Shown piece by piece: positions 30,613 to 40,880 of a DNA stretch of 64,000 bases. The translations under genes and the position numbers were made by a program. Positions within the stretch are counted from its first letter, which is position 1; every line of letters starts with the position of its first letter. Origin of the DNA: Streptomyces scabiei 87.22 (GTDB taxonomy: Bacteria > Actinomycetota > Actinomycetes > Streptomycetales > Streptomycetaceae); the NCBI RefSeq assembly GCF_000091305.1, contig NC_013929.1, positions 5,642,001-5,706,000 on the forward strand. Reading direction: 5' to 3'. The notes under the pieces are model-generated. The model ran no database searches. It was not told the DNA's origin and saw nothing but the letters and a program-made list of their open reading frames with translations.

Positions 30613-32058
30613 TTGAGTACGGGCCCCGGAGCAGCTTCCGTCCCCGCGCCACCGACCCCCCACACCACCCCGCCCCCGCACGAGGTGCGGGAAGCCCCGC
30701 CGGATACCGCCGGCCCGCAGACCTCCCCACCCGCCACCGCCCCGGCCGCCCCGCAGGTCCCCGCTCCCCGTGAGCGCGCGTCCATGTTCCGGTCGCTGCG
30801 GGTGCGCAACTACCGGCTGTTCTTCGTCGGACAGGTCGTCTCGAACGTCGGCACCTGGATGCAGCGGATCGCCCAGGACTGGCTGGTGCTGAGCCTGGCC
30901 GGCTCGTCCACGGCCGTCGGTGTGACGATGGCACTGCAGTTCCTGCCGATGCTGCTGTTCGGGCTGTACGGCGGTGTGCTGGTCGACCGGTTCCCCAAGC
31001 GGCGGCTGCTGTTCCTGACCCAGACGTCGATGGCGGTCACCGGACTCGCGCTCGCCGCGCTGACGCTGTCCGGCCAGGTCCAGGTGTGGCACGTGTACGT
31101 GGCCGCCTTCGCCGTGGGCATGGCCACCGTGGTCGACAACCCGGCCCGGCAGTCGTTCGTGTCGGAGCTGGTCGGACCGGACCAGCTGCAGAACGCGGTC
31201 AGCCTCAACTCGGCGAACTTCCAGTCGGCCCGCCTGGTCGGCCCCGCCGTCGCCGGCGTGATGATCACCACCGTCGGCTCGGGATGGGCCTTCCTCTTCA
31301 ACGGCCTCTCCTTCGTCGCCCCCATCGCCGGCCTGCTGCTGATGCGCACCCGCGAGCTGCACCCCGTCCGCCGTGCGCCCCGAGCCAAGGGCCAGCTCCG
31401 CGAGGGGCTGCGCTATGTGGCCGGCCGCCCCGAGCTGCTCTGGCCCATCGTGCTGGTCGGCTTCATCGGCACCTTCGGCTTCAACTTCCCCGTCTGGCTG
31501 TCGGCGTACGCGGACGACGTGTTCCACTCGGGCGCCGGCTCGTACAGCCTCTTCAACACCCTCATGGCGGTCGGCTCGGTCGCCGGCGCCCTGCTCGCCG
31601 CCCGCCGCGGCACCGCCCGGCTGCGGGTGCTGATCGGGGGCGCCCTCGCCTTCGGCCTGCTGGAGATCGTGGCCGCGCTGGCACCGGCGTACTGGATGTT
31701 CGCGCTGCTCATGGTGCCGATCGGGATGTTCGGGCTGACGGTGAACGTCACCACCAACACGGCGATCCAGATGAACACCGACCCCGTCATGCGCGGCCGT
31801 GTCATGGCCCTCTACATGATGGTCTTCCTCGGCGGCACCCCGCTGGGCGCGCCGGTCGCCGGCTGGGCCACCGACGCGTACGGCGCCCGCGCGGGCTTCG
31901 TCGCCGGAGGTGCCGTCTCCACCGTCGCCGCCGTCGCCGTGGGCCTGGTCCTGGTCAGGGCCGGCGGACTGCGGCTGTCGATGGGGTGGAACCGCGGTCA
32001 TCCGAGGATGCGGGTCGTCCCCAAGGAGCGGGCCGTTCCCGTGACGACGGCGGCGTAG
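30613..32058 (+). CDS. MFS exporter, enterobactin-exporter-like (MarR-linked)
   Basis: The 481-residue protein starts at TTG 30613, nine bases after AAGGAGG; GTG 30556 with AGGAG is an in-frame alternative. A 55-residue Pro/Thr-rich N-terminus precedes FRSLRVRNYRLFFVGQVVS, the standard opening of MFS_3 transporters, then GTWMQRIAQDWLVL in helix 1 and YGGVLVDRFPKRRLL in the loop after helix 2. About twelve helices follow. The family exports siderophores and drugs by proton antiport. The MarR gene upstream suggests induction by its substrate; the substrate is unknown. Confidence 0.87.
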   Translation: MSTGPGAASVPAPPTPHTTPPPHEVREAPPDTAGPQTSPPATAPAAPQVPAPRERASMFRSLRVRNYRLFFVGQVVSNVGTWMQRIAQDWLVLSLAGSSTAVGVTMALQFLPMLLFGLYGGVLVDRFPKRRLLFLTQTSMAVTGLALAALTLSGQVQVWHVYVAAFAVGMATVVDNPARQSFVSELVGPDQLQNAVSLNSANFQSARLVGPAVAGVMITTVGSGWAFLFNGLSFVAPIAGLLLMRTRELHPVRRAPRAKGQLREGLRYVAGRPELLWPIVLVGFIGTFGFNFPVWLSAYADDVFHSGAGSYSLFNTLMAVGSVAGALLAARRGTARLRVLIGGALAFGLLEIVAALAPAYWMFALLMVPIGMFGLTVNVTTNTAIQMNTDPVMRGRVMALYMMVFLGGTPLGAPVAGWATDAYGARAGFVAGGAVSTVAAVAVGLVLVRAGGLRLSMGWNRGHPRMRVVPKERAVPVTTAA

Positions 32059-32077
32059 ACCTGCGAAGGTGGCCCCC

Positions 32078-32668
32078 ATGAGTGCCACGCGTACCGTGCG
32101 GCTGTTCGCCGCCGTGCTGCCGCCCGCCGACGTCGTCGACGAACTCGGATCTCTGGTCGGGGAGTTGAAGGGGCGCGCCGGGGCGGACCGGTTGCGCTGG
32201 ACCGAACCGCCCGGCTGGCACTACACCCTCGCCTTCTACGGGGAGGTCGAGGAGGACGTCGCGGAGGAGCTGTCCCGCCGCCTGGAGCGGGCCGCGCGGC
32301 GGAGCGAGCCGTTCGCGCTGGCGGTGCGCGGCGGCGGGCAGTTCGGGCACGGGCGGGCGCTGTGGGCGGGCGCCGAGGGGGACCTCGACGCGCTCCGGCT
32401 GCTGGCCGACCGCGCGGAGGCGGCGGCGCGCAGGGCCGGGGTGCCGATGGGGGAGCACCGCCGGTACACGCCCCATCTGACCGTGGCCCGCAGCCGGAGC
32501 GACGTCGACGTACGCCCGTACGTCGACGTCCTCGGCACCTTCGCCGGGCGGACGTGGACGGTGGCCGACCTCGTCCTGGTGCGCAGCAACCTGCCGACGT
32601 CCGGGCTGCCGGGGGAGCAGCCCCGGTACGAGGCGGTGGGGCGCTGGCCGCTCGGGGCGGCCGGATGA
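32078..32668 (+). CDS. thpR: RNA 2',3'-cyclic phosphodiesterase (2H family)
   Basis: The 196-residue protein has the two HxT(L/V) motifs of the 2H phosphoesterase superfamily: HYTLAFYGEV near residue 48 and HLTVARSR near residue 133. With RLFAAVLPP at the N-terminus and the spacing of the two motifs this is ThpR, formerly called 2'-5' RNA ligase. It hydrolyses 2',3'-cyclic phosphate ends of RNA to 2'-phosphates. I chose ATG 32078 after GAAGG; GTG 32069 is also in frame. It follows the MFS gene after 19 bases and is probably in the same transcript, although no functional link is obvious. Confidence 0.92.
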   Translation: MSATRTVRLFAAVLPPADVVDELGSLVGELKGRAGADRLRWTEPPGWHYTLAFYGEVEEDVAEELSRRLERAARRSEPFALAVRGGGQFGHGRALWAGAEGDLDALRLLADRAEAAARRAGVPMGEHRRYTPHLTVARSRSDVDVRPYVDVLGTFAGRTWTVADLVLVRSNLPTSGLPGEQPRYEAVGRWPLGAAG

Positions 32669-32697
32669 CCGTTCGGGCCGCCGGTTAGGCTCGGGGG

Positions 32698-32787
32698 GTG
32701 GACCCGAAGACCCGTAACCGGATCATGGCCGGTGTGCTTGTGCTGATGTTCGCGGTGGTCGCTCTCGCGGCGGCGCTCGGCAGATGA
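32698..32787 (+). CDS. Very small membrane peptide, 29 aa
   Basis: GTG 32698 follows a G-rich stretch (TCGGGGG) directly. The product, DPKTRNRIMAGVLVLMF then AVVALAAALGR, is a charged N-terminus plus a single membrane helix. It ends with TGA and lies 29 bases after thpR on the same strand. From memory, near-identical short ORFs occur at this place in other streptomycetes, which is the main reason to trust it. Too short for family assignment. Confidence 0.6.
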   Translation: MDPKTRNRIMAGVLVLMFAVVALAAALGR

Positions 32788-32800
32788 GCGCCGGGCTTCG

Positions 32801-32875
32801 CTGACGGTCCGTGCCGTGACGGTCCGTTCCGTGACGTTCCGTTCCGTGACCGTCCGTTCCGTGACGGTCCGTTTC
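32801..32875. repeat. 15-bp tandem repeat, five copies
   Basis: Five head-to-tail copies of GTGACGGTCCGTTCC and close variants (32801, 32816, 32831, 32846, 32861) lie after the 29-aa peptide gene. A degenerate copy of the dispersed intergenic repeat follows at about 32981-33000. No gene is seen in this 232-base gap. Confidence 0.9.
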
Positions 32876-33019
32876 CGCGGCCTTCTCTTGTGGTGGGCGC
32901 CCGACTCGGTGGCCGTCGGTTCCGGTGGCCGTCGGGGAACCGCGGACCGTCCTCACCCCTGCCCTGTCGTGCGGGCCGGTCGCGCGGTTCCCCGTGCCCT
33001 TACGGGCGGCGGCCGGTGG

Positions 33020-34012
33020 TCACCAGGCGAAGGCCTCCGGGGACGGGCCGGGGCCCGGGAAGATCTCGTCCAGCGACGCCAGCAGCTCCTCGCTCAGCTC
33101 CAGCTCGCTCGCGCGGATCGCCGACCGGAGCTGCTCGGCCGTACGGGGACCGACGATCGGGCCCGTGATGCCCGGCCGGGTGAGCAGCCAGGCCAGGGCG
33201 GCCTCGCCGGGTTCGACGCCGTGCTTGTCGAGGAGGTCCTCGTACGCCTGGACCTGGCCGCGCACGGCCGGGTCGGTGAGGGCGTCGGCGCTGCGGCCGG
33301 AGGTGCGGCGGCCCTGCGTGGCCTCCTTCTTGATGACCCCGCCGAGCAGTCCGCCGTGCAGCGGCGACCAGGGGATGACCCCGAGCCCGTACTCCTGGGC
33401 GGCCGGGATGACCTCCATCTCGGCGCGGCGCTCGGCGAGGTTGTAGAGGCACTGCTCGCTGACGAGACCGATCGTGCCGCCGCGGCGGGCGGCCGTCTCG
33501 TTCGCCTGGGCGATCTTGTAGCCGGGGAAGTTGGACGAGCCGGCGTACAGGATCTTGCCCTGCTGCACGAGCACGTCGACGGCCTGCCAGATCTCGTCGA
33601 ACGGGGTGGCCCGGTCGACGTGGTGGAACTGGTAGACGTCGATGTGGTCCGTGCGCAGCCGCTTGAGGCTGGCGTCGACGGCCCGCCGGATGTTCAGCGC
33701 GGAGAGCTTGTCGTGGTTGGGCCAGGAGTCGGCGGAGGCCGCCATGTTGCCGTAGACCTTGGTGGCGAGGACGACCTTGTCGCGGCGGTCGCCGCCCTTC
33801 GCGAACCAGTTGCCGATGATGCTCTCGGTACGGCCCTTGTTCTCGCCCCAGCCGTACACGTTCGCCGTGTCGAAGAAGTTGATGCCCGCGTCCAGCGCGG
33901 CGTCCATGATCGCGTGACTGTCCGCTTCGTCCGTCTGCGGACCGAAGTTCATCGTGCCGAGGACCAGCCGGCTGACCTTGAGACCTGTGCGTCCGAGCTG
34001 TGTGTACTTCAT
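33020..34012 (-). CDS. Aldo/keto reductase
   Basis: The 330-residue protein is a (beta/alpha)8 NAD(P)H oxidoreductase of the AKR superfamily. The catalytic tetrad is visible: Asp48 and Tyr53 in FFDTANVYGWG, Lys85 in LATKVYG, and His130 in YQFHHVD. SSNFPGYKIAQA and the C-terminal GPIVGPRTAEQL block bind the cofactor phosphate. It reduces aldehydes or ketones in the cytosol; the closest general type is the YajO/IolS or potassium-channel-beta-like group. The start ATG 34012 gives the family N-terminus MKYTQLGRTGLKVSRL. It stands alone; the MFS gene upstream on the same strand is 69 bases away. Confidence 0.93.
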   Translation of the reverse strand: MKYTQLGRTGLKVSRLVLGTMNFGPQTDEADSHAIMDAALDAGINFFDTANVYGWGENKGRTESIIGNWFAKGGDRRDKVVLATKVYGNMAASADSWPNHDKLSALNIRRAVDASLKRLRTDHIDVYQFHHVDRATPFDEIWQAVDVLVQQGKILYAGSSNFPGYKIAQANETAARRGGTIGLVSEQCLYNLAERRAEMEVIPAAQEYGLGVIPWSPLHGGLLGGVIKKEATQGRRTSGRSADALTDPAVRGQVQAYEDLLDKHGVEPGEAALAWLLTRPGITGPIVGPRTAEQLRSAIRASELELSEELLASLDEIFPGPGPSPEAFAW

Positions 34013-34081
34013 GACCGTCCAGCCAAAACGGTGGAGTGCGCTCTAGGCAAGGGGGACGTGCGGGACGGGGTCCACGACCCG

Positions 34082-35554
34082 CTAGGCCCGTCGCGGACGT
34101 GCCGGGGCGAACAGGAGCAGAGGGGTCGCCAGGAGGAGGAGGCCGCCGACGGCGATCGCGGTGCGGGGGCCGGTGAGGGCGGCGAGGAGGCCCCAGAGGG
34201 CGGTCGTGGCGGCGGTGATGAGTTTGCCGGTGACGGACCAGGCGGTCAGCACGCGGGCGACGCGGTCCGAGGGGGTCCGGGTGAGGCGCTGGGTGGCGAG
34301 CACGGGGGTGAACACGCTGATGCAGGTGATCAGACCGAACTCGGTGATCATGACGAGGGCGAGACCCGCCGGGCCGCTGCCGACGAAGGCCAGGCCCAGC
34401 GGCCAGCATGCCCGCAGGGTTCCGGCGACCCGCAGGACCCGGTCGGTGCCGTGCCGGGCGACCAGCCGGGGGGAGAGACGGGAGCCGATCAGCCCACCGA
34501 GGCAGGGGACGGCGAAGGCGAGGCCGTACTGCCAGGGGGCGAAGCCGAGTTCACCGATCATGAGGATCAGCAGCAGCGGGGCGGGCGCCATGATCAGCGC
34601 GTTGACCAGGACGGTGTTGGTGAACAGGGGGCGCAGGACGGGATCGGCGAGGAGGAACCGCCAGCCGTCGAGGAGATCGGTGGGGCGCAGACGGGGGGCG
34701 GGGGTGCGCTTCGGGGTGGGTGCGACGGGCTCCCGGAGCGGCTCGGACGCCGTGGGCTCGGCGACCTCGGCGGGCACGACCGCCTGCGCGGGCGCTGCGG
34801 GTGTTGCGGGTGCCGGGGGTACGACGGTCTGCGAGGGCGCTGCGGGTTCTGAGGGTGCCGCGGATACGACGGTCTGTGCGGGCGCTGCGGGCGCCGTGGG
34901 CGCGACGGCGTGTGCGGGCTGTGCGGTGCCTGCCGGGCGCGGTTCCCTGCCGCTTACGTCGCCGACGTCGCCGATCGCCCGGATGCCCGCCGCCGAGAGC
35001 AGATAGCTGCCGGCGTCGATCAGCAGCGTGACGACCGGGCCGAAGAGACCCATCGCGGCGCCGCCGAGCGGCGGGCCGAGCATCGTGGTCGTCCAGGTCG
35101 TGGCCTCGAAGCGGCCGTTGGCGGCCACGAGGTGCTCCGCGGGGACCAGGGACTTCAGAAAGGCGCCGCTCGCCGCCGTGAAGGTGATGTCGGCCACGGC
35201 GACGACCACGGAGACCAGGAGGAGCTGGGAGAAGGTGAGCAGGCCGAGGGCGTAGGCGGCCGGGACGGTCAGCAGGGCCGCGCAGCGGACCAGGTCCATC
35301 GCCGTCATCACCGGGCGCTTGCGGCGGAACTCCACCCAGGGGCCGAGCGGCACGGCCACCGCCGCGCCCACCGCGAGGCCGACTGCCGCCAGCGCGGACA
35401 CCTGCGCCGGGCCGACGTGCAGGACCAGCACCGCGATCAGGGGGAACGCGTCGAACGACAGCCGCGTACCGAACGCGCTGACCGTGTACGCCGTCCACAA
35501 CCACCGGAACTCCCGTCCCAGCCCGCCGCCCCGCGCCATCCACCCGCCCCGCAT
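34082..35554 (-). CDS. MFS transporter with repeat-expanded central loop
   Basis: The 490-residue protein has twelve helices with the MFS loop motif GPWVEFRRKRPVMTAMD. Between helices 6 and 7 (about residues 205-285) there is a long Ala/Pro/Val linker of degenerate 15-residue repeats, encoded by three 45-bp tandem units. Most relatives have a much shorter loop. The start ATG 35554 is chosen, with ATG 35539 an alternative. The type resembles macrolide-efflux-like MFS proteins; the substrate is unknown. It may be co-transcribed with the downstream aldo/keto reductase. Confidence 0.82.
   Translation of the reverse strand: MRGGWMARGGGLGREFRWLWTAYTVSAFGTRLSFDAFPLIAVLVLHVGPAQVSALAAVGLAVGAAVAVPLGPWVEFRRKRPVMTAMDLVRCAALLTVPAAYALGLLTFSQLLLVSVVVAVADITFTAASGAFLKSLVPAEHLVAANGRFEATTWTTTMLGPPLGGAAMGLFGPVVTLLIDAGSYLLSAAGIRAIGDVGDVSGREPRPAGTAQPAHAVAPTAPAAPAQTVVSAAPSEPAAPSQTVVPPAPATPAAPAQAVVPAEVAEPTASEPLREPVAPTPKRTPAPRLRPTDLLDGWRFLLADPVLRPLFTNTVLVNALIMAPAPLLLILMIGELGFAPWQYGLAFAVPCLGGLIGSRLSPRLVARHGTDRVLRVAGTLRACWPLGLAFVGSGPAGLALVMITEFGLITCISVFTPVLATQRLTRTPSDRVARVLTAWSVTGKLITAATTALWGLLAALTGPRTAIAVGGLLLLATPLLLFAPARPRRA
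34776..34910. repeat. Three 45-bp tandem units inside the MFS gene
   Basis: Units at 34776-34820, 34821-34865 and 34866-34910 begin ACGACGGTCTG or a close variant and keep the reading frame (15 codons each). The third is more diverged. They encode the Ala/Pro-rich central loop. Confidence 0.75.
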
Positions 35555-35644
35555 CCGTCGCCGCCTCCGACCGGGACATCCAAGCGAGTGGGCCGCGGCC
35601 GGGCAAGTGCGGACGGCGGGGCCGGGAGACCGCGGGTGAGGGCG

Positions 35645-36235
35645 TCAGCCCCGGGGGAGATCGGCGGTCGGCAGGACCAGGCCGAGGAGGGTGGTGGTCA
35701 TGTCGACGTCGCCGCCGTAGGTGACCGACAGGTCGTTGATGTAGTCGCCGTCCTTGGGCTGGGTGAACAGACGGCAGGTGCCCGTGTACGGGTCGGCGAT
35801 CAGGTAGACGGGGACCTCGGCCAGTGCGTACGCGGTCTTCTTGGGGCCGTAGTCGTTCCTGGCGGTGTCCTTGGAGATGACCTCGGCGATGAACTCGACG
35901 TCCTCGTGACGCCAGCGGCCGTGGGAGTCCTTCTCGGCGTCGTCACGCAGCTTCGCCACGTCGGGGGCGAGGCCGTTCAGCTGGCCGGGGAAGTCGATGC
36001 GGACGTCCGAGAACACCGTCGTCTCCCGCCCGAAGTGATCCTCCAGCGCCCAGATGATCTTGCGAATCGTCTGCCAGTGGATGTCCCGCTGCGGCGACAT
36101 GTAGATGGTCCCCTCGACGATCTCGACCTTGTATCCCTCGGGGACGGGCATCTTCTCGAGCCGCTCGAACATCTCGTCCAGCTGTCGCGTGTTGTCGCTC
36201 TCGGCCATCGCGATCCTGTCTTCAAGGACGGTCAT
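35645..36235 (-). CDS. Uma2 family protein (DUF820, restriction endonuclease-like fold)
   Basis: The 196-residue protein begins at ATG 36235, eight bases after GGAGGAG. It carries the Uma2 pattern: VEIVEGTIYMSPQ with the conserved Glu-Gly, a middle block around GLAPDVAKL with an Asp, and VEFIAEVISKDTARND followed by KKTAYALAEVPVYLIADP, where Glu and Lys complete a PD-(D/E)XK-like site. The fold suggests a nuclease, but no activity is established for most members, which are multi-copy in streptomycetes and cyanobacteria. No methylase or other restriction partner is adjacent. Confidence 0.88.
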   Translation of the reverse strand: MTVLEDRIAMAESDNTRQLDEMFERLEKMPVPEGYKVEIVEGTIYMSPQRDIHWQTIRKIIWALEDHFGRETTVFSDVRIDFPGQLNGLAPDVAKLRDDAEKDSHGRWRHEDVEFIAEVISKDTARNDYGPKKTAYALAEVPVYLIADPYTGTCRLFTQPKDGDYINDLSVTYGGDVDMTTTLLGLVLPTADLPRG

Positions 36236-36334
36236 CGTGGCGCTCCTCCCCGGCCGCCCCTCGATCGAGGACGGCCGCGCAGTACAACGATACGTACGGT
36301 GACGAGGGCACGACCGATGAAAGGGACGCGGAGG

Positions 36335-37018
36335 CTATACCTCCTCGTACGGTCCCCCCAGGTCCCACGCCTCGTGCATCGCGTTCGCGAAGGTGGCCGC
36401 GATCTTGTGTTCGCCGGAGGTGTTGGGGTGGGTGCCGTCGTAGGTGTCCCAGTGGATGTCGTACGACGGAGGTGGGGAGGCCAGGAGGAGGGGGGAGCGG
36501 GGTTCGTCGAGGTCGGCTGCCGTCTTGGCGAGGAGTTCGTTGAAGCGGGCGACCTGGGCGGCGAAGGGGGCGTCGGACTCGGCGCGGACGTTGGGGGTGA
36601 CCGGGAGGAGGACCATGCGGACGTGCGGGTTCGCCTCGCGGGCGGCCTCGACGAAACGGCGGGTGTTCTCGGCGGTCTGCTCGGCGTTGGTGTAGAAGCC
36701 GAGGTCGATGAGGCCGAGGGAGACGAGCAGGACGTCCGCCCGGTGGGAGCGGACCGCGTCGGCGATCAGCGGGGCCATGTGCAGCCAGCCCTCGCCCCAG
36801 CCGGCGAGGTGGGCGCGGGGGAAACGGGGGTCGATCCCGGCGTACTCGTAGGAGGTGGGGGCGTCCGTCGCCTTGTCGTGGAGCGTCTCGCGCGGTCCGA
36901 CGATCTTGAAGGGGCCGTCGTACGTCGTGCGCAGGTGCTGCCAGAGCCGGTAACGCCACGTGTGTTCGCCCGCGCTCCCGATCGTCATGGAGTCGCCTAC
37001 GGGCATGAACCTGAGCAT
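36335..37018 (-). CDS. SGNH/GDSL hydrolase, cytoplasmic type
   Basis: The 227-residue protein opens MLRFMPVGDSMTIGSAGEHT, where the Ser of GDSM is the nucleophile (block I). The catalytic Asp and His lie in DGTHPNTSGEHK (Asp194, His197; block V). Block III, usually GxND, reads SLGLIDLGFYTN here, so the oxyanion-hole Asn is replaced by Ile. There is no signal peptide with the start at ATG 37018; GTG 37024 is a close alternative and no good ribosome site is seen for either. It probably cleaves an ester or acetyl group. It is divergent from the anchored propeller protein. Confidence 0.85.
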   Translation of the reverse strand: MLRFMPVGDSMTIGSAGEHTWRYRLWQHLRTTYDGPFKIVGPRETLHDKATDAPTSYEYAGIDPRFPRAHLAGWGEGWLHMAPLIADAVRSHRADVLLVSLGLIDLGFYTNAEQTAENTRRFVEAAREANPHVRMVLLPVTPNVRAESDAPFAAQVARFNELLAKTAADLDEPRSPLLLASPPPSYDIHWDTYDGTHPNTSGEHKIAATFANAMHEAWDLGGPYEEV

Positions 37019-37105
37019 CCGCACATCATGAACGATCGCTACCGACCGGTACGACCTCTCGACGCAGAACACCCCTGTGAACCCCGCCACGTGGGCCCCT
37101 CCTCC

Positions 37106-37124
37106 AGGGGCGCGGGGAACTGCG
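37106..37124 (-). repeat. Dispersed intergenic repeat, reverse copy
   Basis: Exact reverse core AGGGGCGCGGGGAACTGCG followed by CGAGAAGCCCCACCGACCC, alone in the 200-base divergent gap between the SGNH gene and the propeller protein gene. Confidence 0.85.
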
Positions 37125-37218
37125 CGAGAAGCCCCACCGACCCGCACCCGCCCACTCACCCACCCCCCACGGCGCTCCCCCACCCCACCCAGCGGAGCGA
37201 GATGGCAGGCTTGGGCCC

Positions 37219-38268
37219 ATGCGCCGTCGCCCCCTCAACCACCCTCACCCCCTCCGCCGGTTCCGCGCGCCCCGCGCGGCCCGCGCCGGCTTCGCCGGTC
37301 TCGCCGCGGTCCTGCTCGCCGCCCTCCCGGCCGCGCCCGCGTCCGCCGACGACGACGGGTTCACGATGAAGGACTCGCGGATCACCGAGTCGAGCGGTCT
37401 CGCCGCGTCGCGTCAGCACCCGGGGGTCTACTGGACCCACAACGACAGCGACGACGGGGCGTTCCTCTACGCCGTCGACAGCAGGACGGGCGAGACGGTC
37501 GCCACGGTGACCATGACGGGCGTCGGCACCCCGCGTGACGTCGAGGCGATCTCCATCGGGCCGGGCGACAAGCTCTACGTCGGTGACATCGGCGACAACC
37601 TCGGCGGCACCTGGGCGTACGTCTGGATCTACGAACTCCCGGAGCCGAAGGAGCTGAAGGACCAGACGATCAAGGCCACGCAGTACGTGGTGAAGTACGA
37701 GGACGGGGCGCGGGACGCGGAGGCGCTGATGGTGCATCCGAAGACCGGGCGGGTCTACATCGCGGACAAGAACGAGGAGGGCGGATCGCTGTACGAGGGT
37801 CCGGCCGACCTCTCGCCCTCCGGCACGAACGTGTTCAAGAAGGTCGCGGCCGTCCCCGACCTGGAGGTCACCGACGGCGCGTTCTCGCCGGACGGCAAAC
37901 AGCTGGCCCTGCGCGCGTACTTCGGCGGCATCCTCTACGACTGGAACGGCGGCAGGATCAAGAAGGCCGAGCGGCTGAACGTGCCCCTGCAACGGCAGGG
38001 CGAGTCCGTCACCTTCGACACCGACGGCTCGAAGATCATGTACGGCAGCGAGGGGGCGGGCAGCTCGGTCGTCGCGAGGGACGTGCCCGGCGGCGGCTCC
38101 GGAAGCGGTGGCTCCGGCTCGTCGTCCTCCGGCGGGAAGGACTCCGGCACCGCCGGGGCGGACGGCGAAGGGACCAGCTCCACCTTCAAGGTCGGCGCGC
38201 TCGCCGTGGCCGGCGGGGTCGTCGTCCTCTGGGGCTTCAGACGACTGCGGCGGCGCCCGTCCTCCTGA
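37219..38268 (+). CDS. Secreted, membrane-anchored beta-propeller-like protein
   Basis: The 349-residue protein has a signal peptide (Arg-rich start, then FAGLAAVLLAALPAAPASA). The mature part has repeated beta-propeller-type strands: SSGLAASRQHPGVYWTHNDS, LYVGDIGDNLGG, DAEALMVHPKTGRVYIADKN, and VTDGAFSPDGKQLALRAY. A Gly/Ser-rich linker (GGGSGSGGSGSSSSGG) then leads to a C-terminal membrane helix and an Arg-rich tail (RRLRRRPSS). The propeller is therefore held outside the cell. Function unknown; similar proteins are common in streptomycetes. Confidence 0.82.
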   Translation: MRRRPLNHPHPLRRFRAPRAARAGFAGLAAVLLAALPAAPASADDDGFTMKDSRITESSGLAASRQHPGVYWTHNDSDDGAFLYAVDSRTGETVATVTMTGVGTPRDVEAISIGPGDKLYVGDIGDNLGGTWAYVWIYELPEPKELKDQTIKATQYVVKYEDGARDAEALMVHPKTGRVYIADKNEEGGSLYEGPADLSPSGTNVFKKVAAVPDLEVTDGAFSPDGKQLALRAYFGGILYDWNGGRIKKAERLNVPLQRQGESVTFDTDGSKIMYGSEGAGSSVVARDVPGGGSGSGGSGSSSSGGKDSGTAGADGEGTSSTFKVGALAVAGGVVVLWGFRRLRRRPSS

Positions 38269-38329
38269 GCCCGCGGATCCTCCGGGGGCGCCTCCCGGCC
38301 CGCGGAGACCCACCCGTCCGCGGAGTCAC

Positions 38330-38866
38330 CTACCCGTCCGCGGAGGTCACCGCGGACTCCACGGTCTCCGCCCCTGCCTTTGCCCCCGCCCCCGCGCGCC
38401 GCCGGGTCACCAGCGTCTCCAGCCCGTCCAGGACGCACTGCAACCCGAACTCGAAGTGGTCGAACTCCGCGCCGAACGCGTCCTCGGGGAGGCCGGCGAG
38501 AAGGGGGTAGCGGCCGGAGAGCATGAGCTGTTCGAGGACCGGCGCCTGGGCCTGCCAGAACTCCGCGTCGGTGAGACCGGTGCGGTGTTCCGCCTCCTGC
38601 TCGTAGAGCCGGGTACGGGCGGCGCCGACGACGTAGCTGTCCACGGCGATGATCGCGCTGACCAGTTCGGGGTCGGTCAGCCCCGTGGACTTGATGCGCG
38701 AGAGCACCTTCTCCATGCCGTCGAGCGCGCTCGGCCCGAGGACGGCGCGGGACTGGTTGACCTGCAGCAGCCAGGGGTGGCGGCGGTAGAGCGCCAGCGT
38801 GGCGCGGCCCAGGGCCTCCAGGGCGGAGCGCCAGCCGCCGTCGCCGAGGTCGGCGGGGTTCTCACC
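38330..38866 (-). pseudogene. TetR-family regulator, C-terminal fragment only
   Basis: The reading frame carries a TetR C-terminal ligand domain: [54 protein letters not shown] and FGLQCVLDGLETLV. Homology stops abruptly near 38866 and the N-terminal DNA-binding domain is absent. ATG 38716 could still initiate a 128-residue fragment, but it would lack DNA binding. The opposite-strand permease fragment begins where this one ends, so a deletion joined the two genes. Confidence 0.8.
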
Positions 38867-39150
38867 CGGAGGCGGCGGGCGGACTCTTCGCGGTCGCGTT
38901 CCCGCTGACCATGATCTCCAGCATCTTCGTCGCCCCGCAGCTCATGCCCGACTGGCTGGGCTGGATCGCCGCCTGGAACCCGGTCTCCTCCACGGCCGCC
39001 GCGACCCGCGACCTGTTCGGCACGCCGGTCGGCGGCGGTGACTCCTGGATCGAACAGCACGCGCTGCTGATGGCCGGGGTGTGGCCGATGGTGCTCACGC
39101 CGGTCTTCCTGCCGCTGGCGGTGCGGAGGTTCCGGAACCTGAGCCGGTGA
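38866..39150 (+). pseudogene. ABC-2 type permease, C-terminal fragment only
   Basis: In one frame from about 38866 the sequence reads [19 protein letters not shown], then [19 protein letters not shown], then [12 protein letters not shown], ending RRFRNLSR. This is the last 95 or so residues of a drug-exporter ABC-2 permease (DrrB-like). Its N-terminal part and the ATPase gene are missing. ATG 38911 opens the last 79 codons, but the fragment cannot form a transporter. Confidence 0.8.
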
Positions 39151-39273
39151 GGCGGGGCCCCGGAGGGCGGGGCTCGGGGGCTCGGGGGAGCACGGTCGAG
39201 GCGTCCGGCGTATCAGGTGACGCCGGACGTCTTGACGTGTTCATGCGATCTGTTTCCAATGGGAGGCACGGGT

Positions 39274-40880
<1,607 letters not shown>

